Assembly (NCBI GenBank): GCA_017303635.1
Contig: JAFLCG010000003.1
Coordinates: 460,561-524,560 of the forward strand
Length of the DNA stretch: 64,000 nt
Reading direction: 5' to 3'
Origin: Anaerolineae bacterium
GTDB lineage: Bacteria; Chloroflexota; Anaerolineae; Aggregatilineales; Phototrophicaceae
In this document: positions 8,808 to 15,588 of the stretch, piece by piece
Numbering within the stretch: the first letter of the stretch is position 1
Layout of the letters: each line of letters begins with the position of its first letter
The notes under the pieces: model-generated
Seen by the model: the letters and a program-made list of their open reading frames with translations, nothing else
Databases searched by the model: none
Told to the model about the DNA's origin: nothing
Program-made: the position numbers and the translations under genes

Positions 8808-10363
8808 AGCGGGTCAGGAAGCTGGGTCAACGCCTGAAACAAATGGGCGCATCCGTTATGGTGCGCCTGATCGTGACCTATATTCTGGCGGTGGTGCTGA
8901 CTGCGGCGCTGGTGATCGGCGTGACCGTCATCCTTGTGCAACAGGATATTCAGGAAACTTCCCCCGATGAATACATCTTTTACGCCGAACAGGCGCTCAT
9001 CAATTACAAGCAGCGCGAGTTCCTGCCTCCCCGTGAGTTATTGCCAGCTATTGAGATGGACATCCCCATCGGCAGCGATATTCGGTTCACGTTGGTGGTT
9101 TCCGCGCAGGGGGAGGTCGTGTATATGGAAACGTATGGAGCGAATGCCAATCCCTGTGAAGTCGGTCAAATGTTGGCGGATTGTGCACCGAACCTGGTCG
9201 GGCTGGAAACTGGCGAACGCTTCATTCAGAATCCGGCGGGGCAGCAAGTGGTGGAAGTCGTCCTTGATGCGTTAACCGGGGAACGCGCCATCGCCCACAT
9301 CCGTCCCTTCCAACTGGATGAAATCCTGGGTTGGTATGTCCCGTTGGGACTGGGGTTGACCACTTTCAACATTCCCGGTGTGCTGCCCTATGCCCTGGCA
9401 ACCTCGCTATTTTTTGGCCTGATGGCAATTCCGGCGGCGGTGGTGCTGATGTGGATCACCGGGCGACCGTTGGCCAGGCGGCTGGGGCGGATCACCCAGG
9501 CTAACCGCGCCTTTGCCGCCGGAGATTATAGTGTGCGTGTGCAGGATTCTTCGGCGGATGAAGTGGGGCAGGTCGCCCGTCAGTTCAATGATATGGCCGG
9601 AGCGCTCCAGCAGAATGTGCAGGTACTGAGAGATCTGGCACAACAGAATGCGGCTCTGCTGGAACAGGCGGAGACAGCCGCAATTCAAGCTGAACGAATG
9701 CGCCTCTCCCGCGATCTGCACGATGCTATTGCCCAACGGCTCTTTAGCCTGACCGTCAGTACATCCTCCTTGCCAGGTCTGATCCAGCGTGACCAGACTG
9801 CCGGGGTCAAACAGGCAGAAATCATCGCCGGGATGGCGGAACAAACCTTGCTGGATTTGCGTGGCCTGCTGGTAGACCTGCGCCCGACCATCGTCATGCA
9901 ACAGGGGTTGGTCGGGGCCATCCGGCAACTGTGCAATGAATGGGAAACATCTCACAAAACGCCGGTGGAAGTCGCTACCATTATGCGGAGCGAGTATCTG
10001 CCACCAGGCGTGGAAAACACCCTCTACTATGTGGCGCAGGAAGCCCTGAACAACATCGCCAAACATGCCCGCGCTGCCCATGTCTCGCTCTCCATTCTCC
10101 AAACCGCGCACGACATCGTCATGAGTATCACCGATGACGGTTGCGGTATGCAGCGGTCGTCAGATGCATCCGCAGGGCATCGCCTCGGCATAGTTAGTAT
10201 GCGGGAACGAGCTAGTGCGATGGGTGGCAGGATGGACATCGAAAGTGAACCGGGGCGTGGGACAACCGTACTGCTGACCTTGCCCATTAGGGATGGTGAA
10301 CCAAGGCCATCTCATACAACATATCTCATTGACTCATCACGAACTGAGTCAACATTTGGGTGA
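8804..10363 (+). CDS. NarL-type sensor histidine kinase (HisKA_3), C-terminus altered
   Basis: 519 residues. Membrane segments at about 20-44 and 190-220 enclose an external sensing domain of about 145 residues. A HAMP region (about 220-272) follows, then the HisKA_3 box SRDLHDAIAQRLFSLT with phosphoacceptor H306, and a HATPase domain with the N-box and the G-rich DDGCGM and GRGTTV motifs. It partners the response regulator directly upstream. The last 15-20 residues are read out of frame through a relic of a GntR gene (10314-10396), so the native C-terminus was probably replaced. All catalytic motifs lie upstream of that junction, so activity is likely kept. Confidence 0.92.
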   Translation: MKRVRKLGQRLKQMGASVMVRLIVTYILAVVLTAALVIGVTVILVQQDIQETSPDEYIFYAEQALINYKQREFLPPRELLPAIEMDIPIGSDIRFTLVVSAQGEVVYMETYGANANPCEVGQMLADCAPNLVGLETGERFIQNPAGQQVVEVVLDALTGERAIAHIRPFQLDEILGWYVPLGLGLTTFNIPGVLPYALATSLFFGLMAIPAAVVLMWITGRPLARRLGRITQANRAFAAGDYSVRVQDSSADEVGQVARQFNDMAGALQQNVQVLRDLAQQNAALLEQAETAAIQAERMRLSRDLHDAIAQRLFSLTVSTSSLPGLIQRDQTAGVKQAEIIAGMAEQTLLDLRGLLVDLRPTIVMQQGLVGAIRQLCNEWETSHKTPVEVATIMRSEYLPPGVENTLYYVAQEALNNIAKHARAAHVSLSILQTAHDIVMSITDDGCGMQRSSDASAGHRLGIVSMRERASAMGGRMDIESEPGRGTTVLLTLPIRDGEPRPSHTTYLIDSSRTESTFG

Positions 10364-10396
10364 TGATTCTGCGCACGTCTCCGCATCGGAGGCCTA
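10314..10396 (+). pseudogene. Relic 3' end of a FadR-type GntR regulator gene
   Basis: In the frame ending at the TAG at 10394-10396 the sequence encodes QHISLTHHELSQHLG followed by a DDSAHVSASEA tail. The intact GntR gene at 43011-43712 ends with QHISLTQHELSQHLG and a GEFAHVSAEES tail. Base identity is high over about 80 bases and several differences are synonymous, so this is a true coding relic of a paralogue. It overlaps the end of the kinase frame and marks a recombination junction near 10310, just before the sulfur-regulated block. Confidence 0.75.
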
Positions 10397-10472
10397 GCCG
10401 CATTCCTCACTGGTTACGGGTGCTGCATTAGGCGGGAACTGTGGCTACAGCCCAACCTAGATTCAGGGAGTA

Positions 10473-10501
10473 TTGACAAAACTCAGAATTGGTATTACTG
10501 T
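10473..10501 (+). promoter_or_regulatory. Promoter of the SAM riboswitch transcript
   Basis: A perfect -35 box TTGACA lies at 10473-10478. The best -10 at a 17-base spacing is weak (TACTGT, 10496-10501), with TATTAC at 10493 as an alternative. Transcription would start close to 10508, right at the 5' side of the aptamer's first helix, which supports the assignment. Confidence 0.5.
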
Positions 10502-10506
10502 CATTT

Positions 10507-10590
10507 CTGCATCAAGAGAGGCTCAGTTAACTGAGTCCGGCAACCTGGGTAGTCATTCCAAGGTGCCAGTCCACACCAGTGGAGATGTGG
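10507..10590 (+). promoter_or_regulatory. SAM-I-like (S-box clan) riboswitch aptamer
   Basis: The conserved core is seen directly: ATCAAGAGAGG (10511-10521), GGCAACC (10539-10545) and AAGGTGC (10560-10566). Helices fit the S-box plan. P1 is CTGCATC (10507-10513) with GATGTGG (10584-10590). P2 is CTCAG (10522-10526) with CTGAG (10531-10535). P3 uses ACCTGG with CCAAGGT. P4 is TCCAC (10570-10574) with GTGGA (10579-10583). P2 is short, with a TTAA loop and no room for the usual kink-turn, so this may belong to a SAM-I/IV-type variant. SAM binding would favour the terminator at 10636 and shut off the cysteine desulfurase gene. The motif is established; the exact subclass is inference. Confidence 0.85.
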
Positions 10591-10635
10591 TCACATCACC
10601 GTGACAAGCCAAATGACCCACGGTGACCAGTGATA

Positions 10636-10668
10636 GCACCTCTTGAACGCCTTCAAGAGGTGCTTTTT
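10636..10668 (+). terminator. Riboswitch-controlled intrinsic terminator
   Basis: A 12-bp perfect stem (10636-10647 with 10652-10663) is followed by five Ts. TCAAGAG in the aptamer (10512-10518) can pair with CTCTTGA in the terminator's 5' arm (10640-10646), giving a direct switch between the aptamer-free antiterminator and the terminator. It lies 28 bases before the gene it controls, so it must be a leader terminator. Confidence 0.85.
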
Positions 10669-10695
10669 ATTAGTTATCGTGAAAGGACTTGTCTC

Positions 10696-11838
10696 ATGCC
10701 GCACATCTACCTTGATCACTCCGCAACTACTCCGGTTGACACGCGGGTCCTGGATGTAATGCTTCCGTTCTTTACCCAGCTTTATGGGAATGCTTCTTCT
10801 GGGCATGTTTTCGGGCGTGATGCCGTACTAGCCATTGAAGAAGCCCGCGAAACTATCGCTAGTGTTCTCCACTGCAAGCCTGCCGAAATCATCTTCACCA
10901 GCGGGGGTTCTGAAAGTGATAATCTAGCGGTACGTGGCGCGGCCTGGGCCAACCAAGGACGGGGAAAGCATCTGATTACGACCCCGCTCGAACATGGAGC
11001 AGTAGGCAAGACGTTAGATCAACTAGTCACGCTGAACGGCTTTGAAAGCACGTATCTGAGGCCGGATCATTATGGCATCATTCATCCGGCAGAACTGGTT
11101 GCTGCATGCCGTCCGGATACCACCGTGTGCAGCATCATGTACGCCAACAACGAAGTGGGAACCATCCAGCCAATTCGGGAATTGGCGACTGTTGCTCATG
11201 CCAATGGAGTTATTTTTCACACGGATGCGGTACAGGCCGCTGGTCAACTCACACTAGATGTCCAATATCTTGGGGTGGACTTGCTTAGCCTGTCAGGGCA
11301 TAAGTTCTATGGTCCCAAAGGTGTTGGAGCGCTCTACGTGCGCGAAGGTGTAGATATTATCCCAACCCAGACAGGTGGTAGTCATGAATTCGGTCTTCGG
11401 GCTGGAACCCTCAATACACCTCTTATTGTTGGCCTGGCAGAAGCGCTCCGCCTTGCCTATGAGTACCTCCAGACTCGAATTGCTCACTATACCGCACTTC
11501 GCGATCGGTTGATCGGGGGTGTGCTGGCTGTTGTGCCGAATGCACGCCTCAGTGGGCACCCGACTAATCGCTTGCCTTCACATGCTAGTTTTGTTTTCCA
11601 GGGGGAATACCCTGGCCTACTAGATGATTTAGCCGCAGCAGGGGTGGCTGCAAGTGCAGCCTCAGCCTGTAAGACGGGTAGTACCACACCGTCTAGTGTG
11701 CTGCTGGCGTTAGGGTACGATCCATTAACCGCTGCTAACAGCCTCCGCCTGACGGTTGGCGTTCAGACCACGGTTGCAGAAATCGACTATACCATCAATC
11801 TGCTGAAACAGATTTTCTACTCTCACAAAGCGGCATAG
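10696..11838 (+). CDS. Cysteine desulfurase (NifS/IscS-type aminotransferase class V)
   Basis: 380 residues from the ATG at 10696, with AAAGGA upstream; the longer frame from 10630 would start inside the terminator. The PLP enzyme moves sulfur from L-cysteine to its own cysteine, giving alanine. The family start YLDHSATTPVD is present, the PLP lysine is K203 in SGHKFYGPKG, and the active loop SAASACKTGS carries C325. Nearby AANN-type and HTDAVQAAGQ stretches also fit. It is monocistronic on the evidence of the promoter at 11859. Control by a SAM riboswitch is unusual for this enzyme and ties it to sulfur amino-acid status. A dedicated role in releasing sulfur from imported cysteine is inference. 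Confidence 0.9.
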   Translation: MPHIYLDHSATTPVDTRVLDVMLPFFTQLYGNASSGHVFGRDAVLAIEEARETIASVLHCKPAEIIFTSGGSESDNLAVRGAAWANQGRGKHLITTPLEHGAVGKTLDQLVTLNGFESTYLRPDHYGIIHPAELVAACRPDTTVCSIMYANNEVGTIQPIRELATVAHANGVIFHTDAVQAAGQLTLDVQYLGVDLLSLSGHKFYGPKGVGALYVREGVDIIPTQTGGSHEFGLRAGTLNTPLIVGLAEALRLAYEYLQTRIAHYTALRDRLIGGVLAVVPNARLSGHPTNRLPSHASFVFQGEYPGLLDDLAAAGVAASAASACKTGSTTPSSVLLALGYDPLTAANSLRLTVGVQTTVAEIDYTINLLKQIFYSHKAA

Positions 11839-11858
11839 GTCATTGTATCGTGACTAAC

Positions 11859-11887
11859 TTGACAATCAACGAGCGGTTAGCTATGGT
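11859..11887 (+). promoter_or_regulatory. Promoter of the first polycysteine leader
   Basis: TTGACA at 11859-11864 and TATGGT at 11882-11887 are spaced by 17 bases. Transcription from about 11894 would give a leader of roughly 250 bases that holds the Cys-rich ORF and the terminator ahead of the cyclase gene. Confidence 0.6.
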
Positions 11888-11945
11888 TAATCTAGTAGCC
11901 TGTTCCTATGAGTTCAATACTGTGCGTATCAACCACCTCCCCAAA

Positions 11946-12008
11946 ATGCAATGTTGTTGTCAAATGGATGTGAACTATCACAACCAGGTGTTTGATCTGC
12001 CAGGATAA
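11946..12008 (+). CDS. Polycysteine leader peptide 1 (attenuator ORF)
   Basis: A 20-residue ORF begins MQCCCQMD and ends NQVFDLPG. Three TGT codons in a row sit at codons 3-5 (11952-11960). It shares the NQV...PG ending and the Cys run with the leader at 13036-13119, and both precede an intrinsic terminator. AACCAGG (11982-11988) inside the ORF can pair with CCTGGTT (12035-12041). A ribosome stalled at the Cys codons would leave this segment free. No Shine-Dalgarno sequence is seen; CACCTCC lies just upstream instead. Polycysteine leaders acting as cysteine-responsive attenuators are known in mycobacteria; their use here is inference from layout and pairing. Confidence 0.7.
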   Translation: MQCCCQMDVNYHNQVFDLPG

Positions 12009-12029
12009 TGACTTGCCCTGGACGATGCC

Positions 12030-12110
12030 AAAGCCCTGGTTAGCCGGGGCTTTGTCGTTCATTTAGTTGTTCGCAACCGCCCCGGAATGATAACCGGGGC
12101 GTTTCTTTTT
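12030..12110 (+). terminator. Attenuator stems and terminator before the cyclase gene
   Basis: Stem B pairs AAAGCCC (12030-12036) with GGGCTTT (12047-12053). The terminator pairs CGCCCCGG (12078-12085) with CCGGGGCG (12094-12101), followed by GTTTCTTTTT-type T-run. CCGGGGC of stem B (12044-12050) can instead pair with GCCCCGG (12079-12085), which is an antiterminator. Stem B therefore acts as the anti-antiterminator, and it is itself broken if 11982-11988 pairs with 12035-12041. This is the textbook attenuator arrangement. Confidence 0.75.
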
Positions 12111-12142
12111 GTGCTTATCTATTTCTGATCAGGAGAAAAATC

Positions 12143-12994
12143 ATGTGCTCAACTCATATTGTCAACTCGGTACGGGAACGCATCGCTAAAGATGGATTGC
12201 CAAATCTTAGCCGTCGGGGTTTCATCCAAATGGGAGGAGCTGGTGCTGCAGCTGCATTGCTCTCATCTGTCGCTGGTCGAGCAGCTACTGTCCGTGCCCA
12301 TGAAACAAGTGGAGAGGTGGTAGACCTGTCTCACGTCTTTGGTTCGACCATCCCAACTTACTTGATTGATGAGAAGCCTCAACACGAGGACTTTGTAACT
12401 GTGGAAGCGAACGGCTTTTACATTCAGCGCTGGACATTCACAGAACATGCTGGGACGCATGTTGATATTCCAGCGCACTTCATCGCTGATGGTACTACTG
12501 TTGATGAGTACCCGGCTGAACTACTCATTAGCCCGGCAGTCGTCATTGATATTTCTGCCAAAACTGCTGATACGGCTGACGCCACATTAGATGTGGCTGA
12601 CATTGAAGCCTGGGAATCTGCAAACGGGACGATTCCAGCAGGGGCGATTGTCTTTTTGTACTCTGGTTGGGATCAACGTTGGAGCGATCCAGAAGCATTC
12701 CGTAATGCTGATGAACAAGGAGTGCAGCATTACCCGGGCTTTAGCCCTGAAGCAGCTGCATTTCTAGTTGAGCAACGGGATATTCGTGGGGTTGGCGTGG
12801 ATACTCTGAGCCTGGATATTGGCGCATCCACGACCTTTGATGTGCATTATACGATCCTTGGTGCAGGTAAGTATGGCATTGAAGGTGTAGCTAATCTTGC
12901 CTCAATCAAGGATCACCAGGCGACGGTGTTTGTGGGTGTGCCGCGATGGGAAAAGGGTTCAGGTGGCCCAGCGCGAGTGTTGGCTGTTTTGTAG
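12143..12994 (+). CDS. Tat-exported cyclase-family metal hydrolase (kynurenine formamidase-like)
   Basis: 283 residues with AGGAG seven bases before the ATG. A twin-arginine signal (LSRRGFIQMGG, then an Ala-rich hydrophobic run to about residue 53) predicts folded export. The putative cyclase domain (PF04199 type) follows, with the metal-binding motif HxGTHxDxPxH as H102, H106, D108 and H112, and a later DTLSLDIG stretch. Relatives hydrolyse amide or lactam bonds, for example N-formylkynurenine and isatin. The upstream polycysteine attenuator suggests cysteine-dependent expression, so the substrate may be a cyclic or amide sulfur compound whose product feeds the transporter downstream. The substrate is inference. 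Confidence 0.85.
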   Translation: MCSTHIVNSVRERIAKDGLPNLSRRGFIQMGGAGAAAALLSSVAGRAATVRAHETSGEVVDLSHVFGSTIPTYLIDEKPQHEDFVTVEANGFYIQRWTFTEHAGTHVDIPAHFIADGTTVDEYPAELLISPAVVIDISAKTADTADATLDVADIEAWESANGTIPAGAIVFLYSGWDQRWSDPEAFRNADEQGVQHYPGFSPEAAAFLVEQRDIRGVGVDTLSLDIGASTTFDVHYTILGAGKYGIEGVANLASIKDHQATVFVGVPRWEKGSGGPARVLAVL

Positions 12995-13035
12995 ATCTAT
13001 TCCCGGAGTCGCTTGTGATGATTATGTTCCGTTCA

Positions 13036-13119
13036 ATGACCTGTGTATGTTGTTGCTGTAGCCTGTGTCTTAACCAGGTGTGCTGCCCTGTGCCAGGTCA
13101 TTGGAGCGATACGATCTAG
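13036..13119 (+). CDS. Polycysteine leader peptide 2 (attenuator ORF)
   Basis: A 27-residue ORF with eight cysteines, beginning MTCVCCCCSLCLNQVCC and ending in TAG at 13117-13119. Cys codons cluster at 13042-13059, with more at 13066 and 13081-13086. CAGGTCATTGG (13094-13104) inside the ORF can pair, with a two-base bulge, with CCAATCCTG of the terminator (13148-13156). A ribosome stalled on the first Cys cluster leaves it free (antitermination); one that reaches the stop codon covers it (termination). TATGTT at 13023-13028 could be a -10 box placing +1 at the ATG, so the ORF may be leaderless, as known for mycobacterial polycysteine leaders. It shares the NQV...PG tail with leader 1. Confidence 0.75.
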   Translation: MTCVCCCCSLCLNQVCCPVPGHWSDTI

Positions 13120-13144
13120 AGCGAACCGCTTTATACGTAATCGA

Positions 13145-13176
13145 GAGCCAATCCTGATTCAGGATTGGCTCTTTTT
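13145..13176 (+). terminator. Intrinsic terminator of the transporter attenuator
   Basis: A perfect 12-bp stem (13145-13156 with 13160-13171) has a 3-base loop and is followed by five Ts. It stands 20 bases before the next start codon and 25 bases after the leader ORF stop. Its 5' arm is the pairing target of the antiterminator inside the leader ORF. Confidence 0.88.
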
Positions 13177-13195
13177 GTTTGATGAGGAGGATTCC

Positions 13196-13318
13196 ATGAA
13201 ATCTGACTGTTGTTGTAATTGTTCACCCTTATCGAATCCACTAACTCAGTCTGGTCTGTATTTAGCTATGAAAGGTACTACACCATGTTCAAGAGATACG
13301 CACTATGGATCGCATTGA
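13196..13318 (+). CDS. Cys-rich upstream ORF overlapping the binding-protein start
   Basis: A 40-residue ORF starting MKSDCCCNCSPLSN, preceded by a strong GAGGAGG eight bases upstream. It lies after the terminator, so it is made only on readthrough transcripts. It runs past the ATG of the binding protein gene (13285) in another frame and stops 34 bases inside it. Four Cys codons fall at positions 5-7 and 9. Translation of the binding protein, which has only a weak AAAGGT site, could be coupled to or blocked by this ORF in a cysteine-dependent way. It could also be a pseudo-start of no effect. No homologue is recognised. Confidence 0.55.
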   Translation: MKSDCCCNCSPLSNPLTQSGLYLAMKGTTPCSRDTHYGSH

Positions 13319-14451
13319 TCGCTGTTCTTTCAACTTCACTCGTCGCCTTCGCACAGTCCGATAGCCCCACCTTTACTGGCGACCCTATCTACATCGGCGT
13401 GAGTGGACCGCTCACTGGATCGTTAGCGCAATATGGTGCGCAATGGAAGAAAGGCTTCGACCTAGCACTTGCCGAGATCAATGGCGCTGGTGGTATCGAT
13501 GGGCGAGAGTTGATCTACATCTTCGAGGACTCACAGAGCGACCCAACTCAGTCAGTCATTGTCGCCCAACAGTTTGTTGCCGATGAGCGCATCATCGTGG
13601 AACTGGGTGATTTCAGCAGTACTGCTTCCATGGCGGCCTCCCCAATTTACCAGCGTGGTGGCCTCGTGCAGTTCGGTTTCACCAATTCACACCCTGACTT
13701 CACTTTTGCGGGAGGCGAATATACCTGGAGTACCTCGGTCACACAGGCACAGGCCTCCCCAGCGCTGGCCGATTTCGCCGTCACGCGGCTCGGCCTGGAG
13801 AACATTGCAGTCTTCCAGTTGAACAATGATTGGGGGCTTGCAACTTACGATTACTTCACCAATCGTGTTGCGGAGCTGGGCGCGAATGTTGTCTCGACCC
13901 AGAGCTATCTGGCAGATGATACTGATTTCCGTTCTGCCATAACCAACATCCGCAATGCCAATCCGGATGGTATTGTTCTGATCTCATATGCGCCTGATGC
14001 GGCCTTGATCGCGCAGCAGATTCGCGAAGCAGGTCTTGATCTCCCCTTAGTAGGATCGGGTTCGCTTCAAACTCCGGATTTCCTGACTTTGGGTGCGGAT
14101 GCAGTCGAAGGCGCATTGGTCATCGGTCAGTTCCTGCCCTCCAACCCGCGACCTGATGTGCAAGCCTTCGTGGATGCCTACCGTGAGGCTTACGATGAGG
14201 AAACCCCGGATCTATTTGCGGTCATCGCCTATGATGCCATCAACATCATTGCCGAGGCTATCCGCCTCGGTGGCCCAACTCGCGAAGGTGTTCTCGAAGG
14301 CTTAAAGACACTACAAGCTGTGCCTAGCATCCTGTATGGCACGGTAACATTCGACCCGGAAAACCGTCGTGTCCTCAACCCCGAGTTCGTTGATCTAATC
14401 GTCGACGGGGGTGCATTTATTCCGTTTGATGCTCAGGCAAGCTCGAAGTAA
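13285..14451 (+). CDS. LivJ/LivK-type ABC transporter substrate-binding protein
   Basis: 388 residues from the ATG at 13285, chosen because a signal peptide starts there ([23 protein letters not shown]). The mature protein begins like type I periplasmic binding proteins for branched-chain amino acids and related ligands: [20 protein letters not shown], then [16 protein letters not shown] and FEDSQSDP. It heads an operon with UroD-like, LivHM, LivG and LivF genes. The Liv family takes amino acids, amides, urea and many others. The polycysteine leaders upstream point to a sulfur ligand, possibly cysteine, a peptide of it or a thiol derivative, but this is inference. Confidence 0.9.
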   Translation: MFKRYALWIALIAVLSTSLVAFAQSDSPTFTGDPIYIGVSGPLTGSLAQYGAQWKKGFDLALAEINGAGGIDGRELIYIFEDSQSDPTQSVIVAQQFVADERIIVELGDFSSTASMAASPIYQRGGLVQFGFTNSHPDFTFAGGEYTWSTSVTQAQASPALADFAVTRLGLENIAVFQLNNDWGLATYDYFTNRVAELGANVVSTQSYLADDTDFRSAITNIRNANPDGIVLISYAPDAALIAQQIREAGLDLPLVGSGSLQTPDFLTLGADAVEGALVIGQFLPSNPRPDVQAFVDAYREAYDEETPDLFAVIAYDAINIIAEAIRLGGPTREGVLEGLKTLQAVPSILYGTVTFDPENRRVLNPEFVDLIVDGGAFIPFDAQASSK

Positions 14452-14467
14452 CTCTCTGTTTGATAGC

Positions 14468-14491
14468 GAGAGGGCAGTATGCTGCCCTCTC
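14468..14491 (+). promoter_or_regulatory. Stem-loop after the binding protein gene
   Basis: GAGAGGGCAG (14468-14477) pairs perfectly with CTGCCCTCTC (14482-14491) across a TATG loop. No T-run follows. Such stems after binding-protein genes often stabilise the upstream mRNA or attenuate the distal genes, giving an excess of binding protein over permease. Confidence 0.6.
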
Positions 14492-14530
14492 AAAATACTG
14501 AAGCTCATCTTGAGAAAGAGTGACAATTCC

Positions 14531-15577
14531 ATGACTGCACTTTCAAAACTCGAACGGGTCAATGCGGCCCTCAGAGGCGAGGCGGTTGACCGCGTGCCGG
14601 TTTCTGCCTGGCGGCATTTTCTGGATGAAGAGCACGACCCAGTGCGCCTGGCGGAGGTAAGCCTACGACACTTTAATGAGTTCGATTGGGATTGGCTGAA
14701 AGTCAACCCCCGCGCAACTTACTATGCCGAAGCATGGGGCAACCGCTATGACCTTAGTAGCACCCCACAAATCATTCCGCCCCTGACTGAGGGGCCACTT
14801 CAAAGACCATCCGACCTTGCGAAAATCACGGCTCTGCCGCCCACAAGCGGCGTATTTGATGAGCATTTACAACTCACCCGACTTGTACGCAAGGGTATTG
14901 GTGATGCTCACTTTCTGCAAACCATTTTTTCACCGCTGTCAGTGCTGTCATTCTTAACTGCGCGACCTGAAGGTGATCGCCTTGAGGACTTTGCCAAAGC
15001 GCAAAACGAAGGCATCCGCGACTTCATTCATGAGAATCCGCAAGGCGCACACGAAGCTCTGAGCAATATCGCCTCGACACTGGCCCAGTATGCGGCAGCA
15101 GTTGTAGAAGCTGGGGCGAGTGGTATTTTTTTCGCCATCGTCAAACTGGCGCGCCAGGGTGTTTTGACCGAAGCTGAATTTGCCGAATTCGGCAAGCCCT
15201 ATGATCTGCAAGTCCTGAAGGCCATTCAATCAGCGCCATTCAATTTGCTCCACATTTGTGGTCAATATGCCTATTTTGATTCTGTGACCGATTACCCGGT
15301 TCATGCAATCAACTGGGCGACCCTTGGGCAGAATAATCCTACACTGAGTGAAGCACAAAGCAAAACTGATAAGGCGTTAGTCGGTGGGGTTGATGAATTA
15401 GGCGCATTGCAAACCGGGACGCCAGCGCAGGTAACTGGTGAGGCGCTGGAGGCTATTCGCGCGACTGGAGGCCGGCACCTTTTACTTACACCCGGCTGCG
15501 GCACCAATACGGATGTCCCATCGTATAACCTACGTGCGCTGCGCCGGGCCAGTACACTCGCTGCCGAGGCGGTCTGA
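14531..15577 (+). CDS. Uroporphyrinogen decarboxylase-family protein (likely methyltransferase-like)
   Basis: 348 residues from the ATG at 14531. The N-terminus ([24 protein letters not shown]) and the C-terminal [17 protein letters not shown] are typical of the UroD superfamily, in the branch with MtaA/CmuA-type methyltransferases rather than true heme-pathway HemE. The [13 protein letters not shown] stretch supplies the Cys seen in zinc-thiol-binding methyltransferases, and an LHICGQY stretch adds His and Cys. Lying between the binding protein and permease genes, it probably acts on the imported compound. Demethylation of a methylated sulfur substrate is a fair hypothesis but unproven. Confidence 0.75.
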   Translation: MTALSKLERVNAALRGEAVDRVPVSAWRHFLDEEHDPVRLAEVSLRHFNEFDWDWLKVNPRATYYAEAWGNRYDLSSTPQIIPPLTEGPLQRPSDLAKITALPPTSGVFDEHLQLTRLVRKGIGDAHFLQTIFSPLSVLSFLTARPEGDRLEDFAKAQNEGIRDFIHENPQGAHEALSNIASTLAQYAAAVVEAGASGIFFAIVKLARQGVLTEAEFAEFGKPYDLQVLKAIQSAPFNLLHICGQYAYFDSVTDYPVHAINWATLGQNNPTLSEAQSKTDKALVGGVDELGALQTGTPAQVTGEALEAIRATGGRHLLLTPGCGTNTDVPSYNLRALRRASTLAAEAV

Positions 15578-15588
15578 GACACCTTGCT

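Noticed and set aside
11974..11987. TGTGA-N4-TCACA resembling a CRP-type site
   Set aside because: It lies inside the transcribed leader ORF, downstream of the promoter. It may form a small stem, but a CRP role has no support.
13045..13061. MLLL-stop mini-ORF that could mean leucine attenuation of a branched-chain amino-acid importer
   Set aside because: It is only four codons, has no ribosome site and is out of frame with the longer Cys-rich ORF, whose pattern is shared with leader 1.
11950..13120. Shared DNA motifs in the two leaders (ATGTTGTTG and AACCAGGTGT) that look like a new riboswitch
   Set aside because: The shared bases fall in the same reading frame of both Cys-rich ORFs (Cys run and NQV), and the stems fit ribosome-mediated attenuation better than a ligand-binding fold.
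13043..13318. 91-codon ORF spanning leader 2, the terminator and the Cys-rich uORF
   Set aside because: It starts at a GTG without a ribosome site and reads through the terminator hairpin. The two shorter ORFs explain the sequence better.
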